DNA from: Bipolaris cookei
Lineage: Eukaryota; Ascomycota; Dothideomycetes; Pleosporales; Pleosporaceae
Assembly: GCA_002286855.1 (NCBI GenBank)
Contig: NRSV01000003.1
Coordinates: 862,831-926,830, forward strand
DNA: 64,000 nt
Direction of reading: 5' to 3'
The notes beneath the pieces were generated by a model that was not told the DNA's origin, searched no databases, and was given only the letters and a program-made list of their open reading frames with translations. The translations under genes and the position numbers were made by a program. This document shows positions 21,207 to 32,718 of this stretch, piece after piece (position 1 is the first letter of the stretch; each line of letters begins with the position of its first letter).

Positions 21207-24200
21207 ATGGACGCCTTTTCGTCCCCCGTGCGCTTAATGCCACCACATACCCCCCGCCGAGTCCCATCGCCAGTCATGTCGCCCAGTGGCCGGAGAGGCC
21301 GTCTCCACGCCGGTCCAGAAGACGGCCGCCTTCGCGATCTGTCGCCCGAAACGACACTGCGCGCCTTCACATACACTCCCGTACCCTTCGACACTACGCG
21401 CGACGAATACAAAATCTTTGCCTGCATCGAAACCCTCACTGCCGCCGAGAGAGACCTGGGCGCGCGCGTCGCCAAGGCCGCCCAACGGCTCAAGGCATGG
21501 TGCGCTGAGATTGAGCAGTGGGGGTGGTCGGGCTCTTTCGAGGAGCCCAGCGCTCAATTGCGTGAGCAGAAGCGCAAGAGTATCGAGCTGCGCATCAGGC
21601 AACACGTCGGCCGTCTCGACCTTGGCCTCGACCACGCCGTGCCGCCGCTTGAATACTGGGGCTCACTGCTTTCCGTCGAAGTGGAGCAGCACGAGGCGCG
21701 CCTCGACGAGATTGGCGACGAGATGCTCAAACTAGACATCGAAGAGCTCAAGGAATATGTGCTGGAGATGCATCCTGCTGCAAAGTCCAGGCCCTCCTCT
21801 GCCGGCTACGAAGCCACTCGCCAACACTACAGGGTCATGGATGATTTCTCCTTCCTCATTACCCAGACCCTGCTGTCGGCCCTGCCACATCACACCAAGC
21901 TCAAAGAGCGCCTCAATACATGGACAGCCCGAGTCTCCATCTTGCGCGAGGCTCCTCGTTACATCAGCGACCTCGATACCGCGCAGAAGGCCATGCGCCT
22001 GGGCTGGGACGCTATTGAGCCACCAGCTGATCCCTCTGATCTGGCCTTTGGACAATGGAAAGAAGCCATAGACACCATTTCCACTGTCCTTCATCAGAGA
22101 GTGAGCAGTTTGGGTAGGCGCTTGGACAGGATGCTCGACACACTTGAAGGCCGAGAAGATTGCTTGCCAGAGCACTGGATAGACACTTTTGAGGCTACAG
22201 AGGCTGACTACGGGCGTTGGAAACATGAGTCGAGGAGGAGACTGATCGACGCCGAGGTACGCAGGCGAGCAGACGACTCAGCCACACCAAAAAGCGCTCT
22301 TGCCTCCACCCAGCATTTGTCACCAGATCCCAGCTCGAGCGCGATTTCATGCACAGACCATAGTGATGATCAGTCCTGTTCAATCGCTACAGCTCTTATC
22401 AAGTCTTGTGCCAGTGAAGATAAGCATATGGAGTCAAGCTCTGATTCTCTAAAGAACAGACCTTCAAGCCTCGTTTTGCAATCAGATGCACTCGGAAAGC
22501 CGGGACACTCTCTCGACTCTATAGACGAGATCATTTCACCCAAAATACGCTCAGCAACATCCCAAAAAAACGCCGCCGTTCTATCTCAGCAACAAATAGT
22601 TCATCCGGGTAACGATGCGCCTGCAGAAGATGATTCGCCTTTTGTAACTGGCAGCTCATTACACCCCTTGTCTAGCGTACTTTCAGCAAATGTCCACTTC
22701 GAGTCTGAACCGCTACCCTCTGACGACGAATCGGAATTTGACGAAGGCGATACTGTTGTGCATCACGTTCTCAACGAGAGCCCGGAACATGGCGTGGTTC
22801 TAACTGAATCCGAATCATTGTTTCCAGACCACCTCAAAGCAGATGACTCATCGGAAAGCCATGTTCAGCATTATCCCAAGGCCCTCGCGATTTCAGATAT
22901 GCCAATCCACACTGGTAAAGGTAGCCGCGATGATGCCGTCATTGACGCTCCCCAAACACCGCGTTCCTGGAGGGGAAGCCTTGGATCATTTTCCACGGAC
23001 CTATCCCCAGACTCAAGCCCGCACAGTACCGTGGAAGAATCCCCATCAGTCCGCAATGCTACTAGCCGTGAAATGAGGATGTCACATTCTGAACTCAATG
23101 GCACCATGCCAAAGCGGCGACTGGAACAAGACTCAGCCACTCTCGAACAAACTCCAGCTAATGCACCATGGCCGCCATCTCATTTCACTCACAAACCCGG
23201 TAATAGTGCAGAGGAACTGGAACGTAAGATCTCTGATATCCTGACAACAATTCCGGCGCACATCAGGCTCACGTCAGGCCCCGGACCTAACGCCCCCGAG
23301 GTGAAACCAGCACGTGGTTTGACAGCGAAAGGAAGTCGTACGTATCTACGTGCAGCTCGCTCTGTGAGTAACTTCAAAGCACCCGAGCTTACTCTGTCCC
23401 CTGCCAAGAGCGAATTTGATCTTCACAATGCCTCGTCTGGCCGTAGATCTACAGCAGCAGCAAGAGGCGACAATGACATTAAGCTGTACCATCTTACCCA
23501 GCCAGGTAAGGATCAACCCGTCAAGCTATTCATTCGTCGTGTGGGGGAGAATGGCGAGCGTGTCATGGTACGCGTTGGTGGTGGTTGGTCTGATCTTGGT
23601 GAATATCTGCGTCAATACGCTGAGCACCATGGCCGACGGACAGCAAGCGAGGGCAAATTCGAGGTTGTGGGTCTTGAGATCAAGAATTCAGATCACTCGC
23701 CCGGTCGCCCAGAGAGTGTCATGAGTAGGCGAGAGAGGCGCATCAGCGCTGGTTACCCGATTCCCAGCCCTTCCACCACCCCTATCAAAGCTTCTGGTTT
23801 GGGCGTGGGCATCTCTAGAGATGAGACGCCTCCGCGAATGCCCACTTTCCACGCTTCAACCCCGGACCGGGGCGAAGAGCCAGATGTACCCTCAACCACG
23901 TCATCTCGTAGTTCGTGGCAAGGCAAAGAAGTTGGGCTCGCAGGCCCAACTTCCAAAAAGTTGGATCTCAGTGGTGACAAGTTGGTGTGGATCGAGGGCA
24001 TGATGAAGCAAGCTCGCACTGTGAGCACCAACGCAATTCCAACCGATCGTCCCGTCTCGCAACGCGATGAGCGTCCACTCACAAGTGGCGGCAGTCGTCC
24101 AGGAAGCCGCGCGGGCCCCGGGGGAGCTCTGGGCGGCAAGAAGACGGAATTCAAAGACTTGGGCAGAGTCGGTGGTACAAGGAGGCTCTTTATGAAGGGT

Positions 24201-24224
24201 GGGAACCCCACTTTTGGTGAGTAA
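21207..24224 (+). CDS. GAS2-domain cytoskeleton-associated protein
   Basis: Single exon of 1005 residues from the ATG MDAFSSPVRLMPPHTPRR; the frame is open 58 codons further upstream but has no ATG there. The N-terminal 260 residues are predicted helical and charged, with coiled-coil character. A long Ser/Thr/Pro/Asp-rich, probably disordered middle follows. A GAS2-type domain sits at about 754-825 (KLYHLTQPGKDQPVKLFIRR is cut inside it; VGGGWSDLGEYLRQYAEHH is its conserved end). In animals this domain binds microtubules (family knowledge). The basic, Gly-rich C-terminus ends GGNPTFGE. The likely role is in cell polarity or the microtubule cytoskeleton, by inference only. The stop codon overlaps a GTGAGT string, but no acceptor at a plausible distance follows. 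Confidence 0.82.
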   Translation: MDAFSSPVRLMPPHTPRRVPSPVMSPSGRRGRLHAGPEDGRLRDLSPETTLRAFTYTPVPFDTTRDEYKIFACIETLTAAERDLGARVAKAAQRLKAWCAEIEQWGWSGSFEEPSAQLREQKRKSIELRIRQHVGRLDLGLDHAVPPLEYWGSLLSVEVEQHEARLDEIGDEMLKLDIEELKEYVLEMHPAAKSRPSSAGYEATRQHYRVMDDFSFLITQTLLSALPHHTKLKERLNTWTARVSILREAPRYISDLDTAQKAMRLGWDAIEPPADPSDLAFGQWKEAIDTISTVLHQRVSSLGRRLDRMLDTLEGREDCLPEHWIDTFEATEADYGRWKHESRRRLIDAEVRRRADDSATPKSALASTQHLSPDPSSSAISCTDHSDDQSCSIATALIKSCASEDKHMESSSDSLKNRPSSLVLQSDALGKPGHSLDSIDEIISPKIRSATSQKNAAVLSQQQIVHPGNDAPAEDDSPFVTGSSLHPLSSVLSANVHFESEPLPSDDESEFDEGDTVVHHVLNESPEHGVVLTESESLFPDHLKADDSSESHVQHYPKALAISDMPIHTGKGSRDDAVIDAPQTPRSWRGSLGSFSTDLSPDSSPHSTVEESPSVRNATSREMRMSHSELNGTMPKRRLEQDSATLEQTPANAPWPPSHFTHKPGNSAEELERKISDILTTIPAHIRLTSGPGPNAPEVKPARGLTAKGSRTYLRAARSVSNFKAPELTLSPAKSEFDLHNASSGRRSTAAARGDNDIKLYHLTQPGKDQPVKLFIRRVGENGERVMVRVGGGWSDLGEYLRQYAEHHGRRTASEGKFEVVGLEIKNSDHSPGRPESVMSRRERRISAGYPIPSPSTTPIKASGLGVGISRDETPPRMPTFHASTPDRGEEPDVPSTTSSRSSWQGKEVGLAGPTSKKLDLSGDKLVWIEGMMKQARTVSTNAIPTDRPVSQRDERPLTSGGSRPGSRAGPGGALGGKKTEFKDLGRVGGTRRLFMKGGNPTFGE

Positions 24225-25175
24225 TGCGAGCGCCATTTTCCCAGGGCGCTGGCAGTGTAAAACAAGAACATTTGATACCCCACGACTTTTCGGCACATAT
24301 TCAATGGTTAGGTTATTCTCTTTTCACGTTTCTTATCTTGGTGTCCAGCGAGCAAGGGCGAAGGGGCTCTTGCTTTCGGTTTTGTGTTTTTGGTCTTTTG
24401 TTTTGGGTGGATTCAACGGGATCATGACTAGAAGAGTATGCTTCATAGCACTGGGGCAAGGGGGCTGGATATACAGGAAGCCTTTATTATGGTTCACATT
24501 GACCATTATTTTTGGTCAAATAATAGTAATATTTGATCTTTGCTGATCTAGTCTGCTACTAACCTCGCTCATACTGTGCTGTCAGATTGTAATGGGTTGT
24601 TAAGGACAGCAAAATGTAATCGTTAATTATTGATTGATTGTGATGGATCTCTATTGTATCTTAAGTCGTTCTGCCCCTTTTATTAGGTGGCTGGAGCTCC
24701 TAATCTTACATCATCATCTCAGGCCCGAGCGCGCACACTGATTTCGGGTTCTCAGACTCTAGCACCTAGAGTGCTACTATCTGACACGTGCATGCCATAT
24801 TTTCCTCCTGTGATAACAAGGAATTCCGGGACGTCTGTCCCCGTCAAACCAAAGAAAAGCGATTCAAATTGTACATGAATGTACCAAAGGCCTGATGTCG
24901 TTCAAGCCAGGGAGGTGCTCCAAGGAGCTGGCAAGGCAGAACAAAATGAGTGCCAAAGGCAAGTAGCACCATGTTCCAACAAGCCAGCTAGCACAAAACG
25001 TACAATGCTGATATGGATGTCATGGGCTCGTTTGATCTTCGCACGTAGACTAATCGACACAGTATTGAGGAATAACTTGTGGCAATTTAAGAAAGTGCGG
25101 ATTTGGTCTCGAGACGGCTCTGGGCGAAGGCGGGACACGTGGTTGTTAGATCATACATGATGATTGCAACTGTAA
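24225..25175. other. Convergent 3' region
   Basis: About 950 bp between two convergent genes. The sequence is mixed, with AT-rich patches around 24500-24650 suited to 3' ends. Two plus-strand ORFs (24687-24878 and 24879-25160) have no recognisable domain and are not supported as genes. Confidence 0.45.
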
Positions 25176-26220
25176 CTATTCGTCCTCATCTTCGTCATCG
25201 CCTTGGACATCCATGACGCGTTCACCAGCTCTTTCGAGCGTTCGGCGACTCCAAGATCGAACTCCCTTGTATATTGCCTATTCAGAATCAGCATACGTTT
25301 TCACTTCACATCGTCCCAGCACATACCGTTAAAAATGTGGCAACACCAACTAGAATGATGATCCAGCTGATCTGTTCATAGCGATCGCGACCCGTCGTAC
25401 GACCTCGGGCGCCTCCTCCAATCCTAAAATAACTGAGTGGACTAGCAAGCAGAACTTTCAGGAAGCCAAGAACGCCCATGCTTGCAAACCCTTTTGCAAA
25501 GTGCTCATACCAGGTAGATGACTCGTCTTCGTAGTAGTAAGAATAATCAGAGTCTGAATACCCAGACCAGGGAAGCAGCATACTCCACGGGTCAAGATAT
25601 AAGTTGATGATAGGGTCTGCAACAAATCCTAGAACGAAGATAATGGAAAACAGTATGAGGACGGTCAAACCAACCTGAGCAGCTAGCGAGATTGTTAGCT
25701 TTTATTGGTGAATAAGGGCAAATGGCAGGTATAACATACAAACACTGCCAATAATCCGGCCGACGCCCAGACGCGCCAGGCGGTACTTGAAGCCGCAGGT
25801 CGGACATTGCCAGTAGTTTCTGCGACCGTAGCTGGGGTCCGCATGCCTCCAGGCTTGCAAGCACGCGTCATGAACATACTTGGATGAGCCCTTGCACATG
25901 CACGGGCGGATCAGGCGACCAGTCTCATCTTCGTAAACCACGTTGGAAGACTGTAAGAAGCCGGGTAGGTTTGGTGAAGGAACGTTGAAGATCGGTTGGA
26001 CCGTCTCGAGACATATTCTGCACTGTCTGGGGGGCCAGTGGGTACGTCTGGAACTACGCGGTTGCGATGACGAATTTGGACCGCTTGTAGATTCACCAGC
26101 GTGCTGTTGCTGCGATGATGTGTCTGCAGAGGTTGTACCAGACTGTGAAGGCTCGTGCTTGGGTACGTCATCTGGCCAGTACCATCCCGGCATGGGCTGG
26201 AAGCCAGATGATGAAGACAT
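25176..26220 (-). CDS. RINGv (MARCH-type) membrane E3 ubiquitin ligase
   Basis: Three exons (26220-25744, 25674-25327, 25277-25176) give 308 residues; both introns (69 and 49 bp) are GT-AG and keep frame. A Ser/Gln-rich N-terminus precedes a RING-CH finger: CRICLE at about 67-72, CMCKGSSKYVHDACLQAW, then YWQCPTC, giving the C4HC3 order of the MARCH family. Exon 2 supplies hydrophobic segments (TVLILFSIIFVLGFVADPI and WIIILVGVATFLT) that are likely transmembrane helices. The C-terminus ends in an acidic tail (GDDEDEDE). It should ubiquitinate membrane or ER proteins (family knowledge); the target is unknown. It is divergent from the proteasome alpha-2 gene across about 510 bp. Confidence 0.87.
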
Positions 26221-26733
26221 GGGAAGCAGGAGGATACGGTATCAAAGCTGAAAAGTGATATTAATCTGACTCTTACCAGGGAGGGAGCACGTAAGTGAAC
26301 ATGAAGAGGGCGAGGGGGATCAATCAAGAAGCCGCGGGGAAGACATTCGCCAACTCAAATGTCCCGGTAATACGGATCATGTTCCGGCACAGCCGCGTCT
26401 TCTGGCGCACAGCGGGGCGTTGTGCGGGGACACGGTGGCAGGCGGCTGCAGACGGTTTGGGTGATTCGAAGACGCAGTTCTGGAAGGCGGGAGAATTCAG
26501 AGTTGCAGCTTTGGTCGAAGAGGCCGGAGCTAGGGTAAAGCCGAGCACCGGTCTTGGCGCGGCTGCAACGAAGCTCTGGGTAGCCTGGAGCTCTAGTGGC
26601 AGCTCGCCGTTCACTGCGAGCGTCGTCTCTCCACCCCCGCCGCCCGACGACGACGACAGCAACAACAACGACTATTGCAGCATCATCACCCACGCTGAAC
26701 TGAGCCTGTCGAATCACAACCCCCTTAGTCGCC
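26221..26733. promoter_or_regulatory. Divergent promoter between RINGv ligase and proteasome alpha-2
   Basis: About 513 bp separate two start codons facing away from each other, one for a ubiquitin ligase and one for a proteasome subunit. A shared regulatory region is inferred from position. I did not find a convincing core proteasome control element by eye. ORFs crossing it are shadows of the flanking exons. Confidence 0.45.
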
Positions 26734-27754
26734 ATGGCGGACAGATACTCCTTCTCCCTCACCACCTTCTCTCCCAGGTAAACAATGCACTGCGCTACCG
26801 CCTGCACATATGCCATGGTCACTGACAGTTCATGCAGCGGAAAGCTGGTCCAGATTGGTATGCGGCCTTGCACGCACGCCCCCAGCCTTGCAGCGTGACC
26901 CATTGCCAGTGTTCTGACTTTGCAACAGAGTATGCCTTGAACGCCGTCAATCAGGGCGTGACCTCACTAGGAATCAAGGGTATGTCTTTCCTGTAACAGC
27001 CATGCAACGCCACTGACTAGCTGCTGTAGCCACCAATGGCATAGTCCTCGCGACGGAGAAGAAATCGTCATCGCCGCTCATTGACTCGCAATCCTCGTCT
27101 AAGATCAGTCTGATAACGCCTAATCTCGGCATGGTCTACTCAGGCATGGGTCCCGACTATCGCGTCCTCGTCGACAAGGCGCGCAAGGTCTCGCATACTG
27201 GATACAAACGTGTCTACAACGAATACCCACCGACGAGGATATTAGTCCAAGACGTGGCCAGAGTCATGCAGGAGGCTACACAGTCAGGCGGTGTCCGGCC
27301 GTACGGCGTGAGCCTGCTCATTGCAGGTTGGGACGATGGTATTGAGCCCGAAGCTGAGGGCAAGAGCGACGAACAGACGAGTGAAGAGAAGAAGAAGGTC
27401 AGTGGCAAAACGGGCGGCATTCTCAAGGGTGGGCCCAGTCTATATCAGGTCGATCCTAGCGGCAGTTACTTCCCCTGGAAAGCAACAGCCATAGGCAAGA
27501 GCGCAACGAGTGCAAAGACATTTTTGGAAAAGCGATACACGGACGGTCTGGAGCTTGAGGATGCGATCCACATTGCCCTCCTCACCCTCAAGGAGACGAT
27601 AGAAGGGGAGATGAATGGTGAAACCGTCGAAATAGGCATCGTTGGACCACCGGAGGAGAGACTACTTGGTGTAGAGGGAGTCGAAGGTGCTGTCGGCCCA
27701 CGCTTCAGGAAGCTGAGCCCTTCCGAAGTCGAGGACTACCTCACCAATCTGTAG
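26734..27754 (+). CDS. PRE8: 20S proteasome subunit alpha-2
   Basis: Four exons (26734-26777, 26838-26857, 26929-26979, 27030-27754) give 279 residues, each junction in frame. The N-terminus MADRYSFSLTTFSPSGKL is the alpha-subunit gate signature, followed by VQIEYALNAVNQGVTSLGIK, diagnostic of alpha-2. The core (KISLITPNLGMVYSGMGPD, YNEYPPTRILVQDVARVMQ) is highly conserved. Structural subunit of the outer ring of the 20S core particle, cytosol and nucleus. The protein is about 30 residues longer than the ~250-residue yeast form: a charged Glu/Lys-rich insert at about 142-172 separates LLIAGWDDG from LYQVDPSGSYFPWKA. The 20-base exon 2 is very short but encodes conserved residues. Confidence 0.93.
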
Positions 27755-28068
27755 ATGGCTAGACGCCTTGCCGCAACGCCTACCAAGTTATGACCAAAGG
27801 CATGAAGCGACTTATGTAGTATTTACGAAAACGATGCCCTATAATACCCATCATGTGATCTTTATCTTTGCCTGCTGTTAGTTGAAGGCGCATTCCCCTG
27901 CCGAAGGGCTGGTCAAAGCACAATGCGTCACATGTTGGCTGTTTGCCTTGTGCGACACATGTGCACGTCGCAAGTCAGCCAACATCACTACCACGAACAC
28001 CCCCCAAGACTTACTCTCAAGGATACACACTATCGCCGCTATTGTTAATTTCAAAACTTGTGCTGCCT
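27755..28068. other. Short intergenic region upstream of DCL2
   Basis: About 310 bp between the proteasome gene stop and the DCL2 start. It must contain the 3' end of one and the promoter/leader of the other. No motif stands out. Confidence 0.4.
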
Positions 28069-31000
28069 ATGGACTCGCCAAGTCACAATGACGACGGTCT
28101 AACCGTTGCTGTTACTCCGGACAAGGTGTTCCATCTGCGGGGCTACCAGACTGAAATGGTTGCAGAGAGCATGAAAGCCAACATCATCGTTGTCATGGAT
28201 ACAGGTTCTGGAAAAACGCATATGTAGGCTACCTACTTCGTTCTTGAAGACCTGTAGTTAAAAGGCTAGCAGAGCCGTCGAACGTGCGCGGGCGGAGCTG
28301 GAGACGTGCAAGCACGACAAGGTGCGGATACTACCTATCTACCGCTAAATCCCGCTACGCTAGACTGCATCTCACCTATTCAGCTTGTCTGGTTTCTTGC
28401 ACCCACAGTCGCGCTTTGCGAACAGCAGTATGAAGTTTTCCAAGCCAACCTTCCTGGTTATGGTCATTTGCTTCTCTGCAGAAGAGACGTTGAGCTATGG
28501 ACGACACAGAGCGCCTGGAATGAGGTTTTTCAACACAATGTCAGAATTGTCATGTCAACGCATCAGATTCTACTTGATGCACTCACACATGGATTCGTGA
28601 GCCTCCAAAAACTGGCTTTACTCATATTCGATGAAGGTCCGTCGCCTACTTTCAAAGAAGAATCAGTTTCGCTGATGCATTCTAGCTCACCACTGTACAT
28701 TGAAACATCCGGCCCACAAGATAATGTCTGATTTCTATATGTCTCAGCTGGGCGGGGGCACTTCTGCGTTACCTAAAGTCCTCGGCCTGAGCGCCAGCCC
28801 TGTCGTGAGAGCAACTGCCAACAAGCAAAGCCTAGAGTAATATCTGCAATCCCACGGGTCCGTATCAGCTGACATGTACAAGGGCAATTGAACGAAACCT
28901 ACAAGCGACTGTAAGAACACCAAAACTATACAGATCTGAGTTGCTTCGCTCTGTCCATCGACCAGAGCTAATCCAAGTCAACTACACTCAAGAGCCTTCC
29001 ACTGGAAACCCCTCGGTGTTGCTGTTGGCACTCAAGGATGCATATGGAAATTATGACCTCATGAAGGATCCATATGTGATTGCACTCCTGGAACAGCAGA
29101 GAAATGGGTACAATGTCTCTCGGCAGCTTCAGAAGCTCTGGGATAGCTGCAAGACTTACTGCTATGATCAGTTGAAGCAGCTAGTGTCAAAAGCCGAGGC
29201 AATGGCACAAGAGCTTGGAAACTCTGCTATGGAACATTACGTATATCAGTGCGTTAATGATTTCAAAAATCTGACCTATGATCAGTCTTGCAACTTATCC
29301 ATCGATGAGAGGCGACATCTTTTGAACATATTTCAACGTCTCCCAACCCAGCATACCACAGGCATATCCAGTTCGATATTAGAAAGTCTATCACACAAAG
29401 TGAACGTTCTCATTGACATTGTAGTCGCTGAAGCCGCCAACAATTCGAAGTTCACTGGCATTGTGTTTGTTGAGCAAAGGGTGTGGGTGGCATCTCTTGC
29501 CGAGATCCTGGCTTCTCACCCACGCACGAAAGCTCTACTCCGGGTAGGCACATTTGTCGGTACGTCGCAGTCATCCCAACACAAATCAAGCATATTCAAT
29601 TTTGCGAACCCTAAGAACCAGCAAACCGTACTGGATGATTTCAAGGCTGGTATCATCAATCTTGTTCTAGCCACCAGTGTCTTGGAGGAAGGCATTGATG
29701 TACCCAGCTGTCACCTTGTGGTATGCTTTGAGGCTCCTAAAACTCTCAAGTATGTTTCCTTGTATGACATACTGTCCAAAGCACATACTGACTTGTTCTT
29801 ACCATTTTAGAGGTTTCGTTCAACGACGTGGGAGAGCGAGACAACAGAGGTCGCGTTATTACATCCTTGTTCCGGACATTGAAGATGCTTACTCCTCAGC
29901 ATCTTGGCAATCCCTTGAAGCTCAAATGAGGAAGGCATATGAAGACGACGAGCGCCAAACGACATTATCCTTCGAAAAAGAATATATTGATGAGTACGAC
30001 TCACGATGCCTGAGGGTTGAAAGCACTGGGTAAGCATCGAGCTACTATCTCTTGAAATCTTGAATAGCGTCTCTTCAGAGCGAATAACCCCGAAATAGCC
30101 CAAAAATAACTGACAGATACCTCAGTGCCTTATTGACGCTCGATAATGCCACACAGCATCTCTACCACTTTTGTGCCCGCCTGTCCTCCGGTACTTACGT
30201 TGATGCCCGGCCAGAGTTCGATTTCACCAACATTAACGGTCAAATTTCTGCCAAAGCTACGCTTCCTATTTCCGTCGATCTTACCGTAAGAACTGCCAAC
30301 AGCTCTAGGACATGGAAAACAGAGCGGATGGCGCAAAAGGACGCCGCTTTCGAAGCATACAAAACCTTGTATATCGCTGGTTTGGTGAACGAAAACCTCC
30401 TCCCTGTGATAGACGAAGATGATGAACACATGGCACAGTATCAGACTCGTGACAACCAGCCTTCTCTGATACCAGTATCGCATACTATCGACCCCTGGCA
30501 GTTCATCGCTCAGTATCACCACACTGCTCTACCTGAGTGGCATAGCACTTTGCTCGAGGTAACGGCGCATGGCGAGGAGTCCCTGCGAGTGATCCTTTTT
30601 ACTCCGTCCCTTGTGCCTGCAATGCAAGATATATTGCTATATTGGAACGAAAAAAAGCGGTACAACGTGAAGAGCTCGCCGTTAAACAGCGTAACTCTGA
30701 ATAACTCTGAGCTTCAGCTACTGCGCTCTATCACTTGGAAATTGCTTCGTACCGTCTTTGGTGTTCATATGAAAGAAGACACTTGCGATTTCATCTATCT
30801 GCTCACCCCTTGCGGTACATCAGGTGGCGTTATGTCAATAGATGAGCTCCATGAATGGGACGAGGCGATTGGAAACCAGCGGTCGGCCATGGACCTTGTG
30901 CTCGGCGGCAATGTTGACGTGAAAGGATGGGGTCTGGTAAAGCAACAAGGAGATATGCGACAATTTATTGCTAAAACTATCAGCTTACCAATGTCACCTC

Positions 31001-32718
31001 TGGCGTTTCAAAATGTTCAAGAGGTATCTATTGAAGCTGTGCGTTTTCCTAAGCGCAGGGATTTTTTACATCCCGTCTTTGGGAGCGGCAATAAGAACGA
31101 AGCATACGCCAGAACTGAAAACCTTGCAGTCGCATCATGCATTGTCGAAAATCTTCCAGCCTCGTACGCTATACTGGCATCATTATTTCCATCAATCGCT
31201 TATAAGCTTGAAACATACATGGTAGCCAACACACTCAGAACAACCGTTCTTCAAAGTGTCGACATCGATATCTCTCATCTACCTGTCATTCTTTTGGCAC
31301 TTACCTCATCTGCAGTGGACGGAGAAGAGAACTATCAGAGATTAGAATTTCTTGGGGATTGCATTCTCAAGTTTATTACCTCCCTCCATCTCATGGCTAC
31401 TCATCTTCGCATGCCGGAGGGTATGCTGACAGGGAAAAAGGGTAAACTTGTCAGTAATGGCTATTTGGCGAGGGCTGCCTTGGCCATAGGCCTTGATGAG
31501 TTTATTCTCTACAAACGCTTTACTGGAGCGAAGTGGAGGCCAAGATACGTCAGTCAGATGCCCGTTATCACAAACCCACCAGCCAAGCAAGAGAAGTCTT
31601 CGAAATTGATCGCTGATGTCATAGAATCACTCATCGGAGCTTCATACGTTGTTGGTGGATTCTCAAAAGCATTTGCATGTGTGAAAGCACTGCTACCATT
31701 AGAGAATTGGATGTCTATCCCCGATGCCAACGATACACTCTACAATGCCGCTCCTAAACAGGACTCCGTAGTGGGTGTCGTTGCGGTAGAGAATCTCATA
31801 GGCCATGCTTTTAGTAACAAGGCATTACTTCTCGAAGCGCTTACACACCCTACATTCCGTGGTCTCAATACACATTGCTCGTACGAACGAGAAGAGTTTC
31901 TTGGCGACGCAGTGCTCGACTACATAGTTTCAAAACGACTCTATAGTCATAGACCAGAGATCCCGCATTACAAAATGCACGGAATTCGAACAGCAATGGT
32001 CAACGCCTCCTTCCTCACTTATAGTATGTTCGAGACGACTGTGGAGGAAGTGTTCACGAAAAAGGAGACTTTACAACCTGAACCTCATCAAAGAGCTCTA
32101 TGGCAGTTCCTTCGGTCCACAAGCCATGAACTTGTCATGGCACGAACCCTGGCCATACGACGACATTCTGAAGCTCGGATTCAAATTGCCGAAGCTCTCA
32201 AGTACGATACCCGTTTTCCATGGCACGCTCTCGCACTTACGGATCCGCCCAAGTTTCTCTCTGATATGGTCGAGAGCATGATTGGTGCACTATACATAGA
32301 CAGTCACGGGTCTTTGCCTGTTTGCGAAGAGTTTGTTCGACGCCTTGGCATTCTCCAGTGTCTTGAACGCATCTTGCGCGATGGAGTTGATTGCCTACAT
32401 CCAAAGGAACGCCTGGGTATTCTTGCGGTAGACAAAGAAGTGAAGTATGTTTGTGTCGTGAGTAATGATGAAAGAGAAGGAGATGGGCCAAGCGGAGTTC
32501 ATGAAATGGGTTACAAGGTACAGGTCAGGATTGGTGGTAAAGATGTGGGAGGTGCGGTAAATGGGGTGAAGCGGCTGCAGGCTGAGACTATTGCCGCGTG
32601 GAAGGCTATTGCAATACTCGAAGGAGTTGGTAAAGGGGATGAAGCCCTGGAAGAGGAGGAAGAGGACGAGTTCTTTGATGCTGAAGAAGGTGGTGGTGTC
32701 ATGCTGGACTTTGAGTGA
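28069..32718 (+). CDS. DCL2: Dicer-like protein 2 (RNA interference endonuclease)
   Basis: Seven exons: 28069-28223, 28273-28321, 28384-28636, 28686-28836, 28883-29749, 29811-30029, 30117-32718; 1431 residues, all junctions in frame. Order: DExD/H helicase with Walker A MDTGSGKT (43-50) and DEAHHC (about 151-156), SAS motif, helicase C with GFVQRRGRARQ (about 493-503), Dicer dimerisation domain (about 565-655), RNase IIIa (NYQRLEFLGDCILKF about 969-983; LIADVIESLIGA) and RNase IIIb (YEREEFLGDAVLDY about 1153-1166; FLSDMVESMIGAL). Catalytic Glu/Asp residues are present in both RNase III domains. No clear PAZ domain, as usual for fungal Dicers; the C-terminus is acidic. It cuts double-stranded RNA into small RNAs for quelling and antiviral defence (known for the family). 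Intron 1 ends TAGCAG, a tandem acceptor giving HIAVERA or HIRAVERA. Confidence 0.93.

Noticed and set aside
24203..24260. Possible final intron in the GAS2 gene, because its stop codon overlaps GTGAGT
   Set aside because: The nearest AG acceptors would make an intron of only 32-42 bp, shorter than others here, and the ORF end is reasonable without it.
26295..26903. ORFs of 114-182 codons on both strands over the alpha-2 promoter
   Set aside because: They overlap the first exon and the divergent promoter; composition is low-complexity and no domain is visible.
28637..28882. In-frame stops in DCL2 that first suggested a pseudogene
   Set aside because: They fall in two short GT-AG introns; splicing restores DEAHHC and the following helicase sequence in frame.
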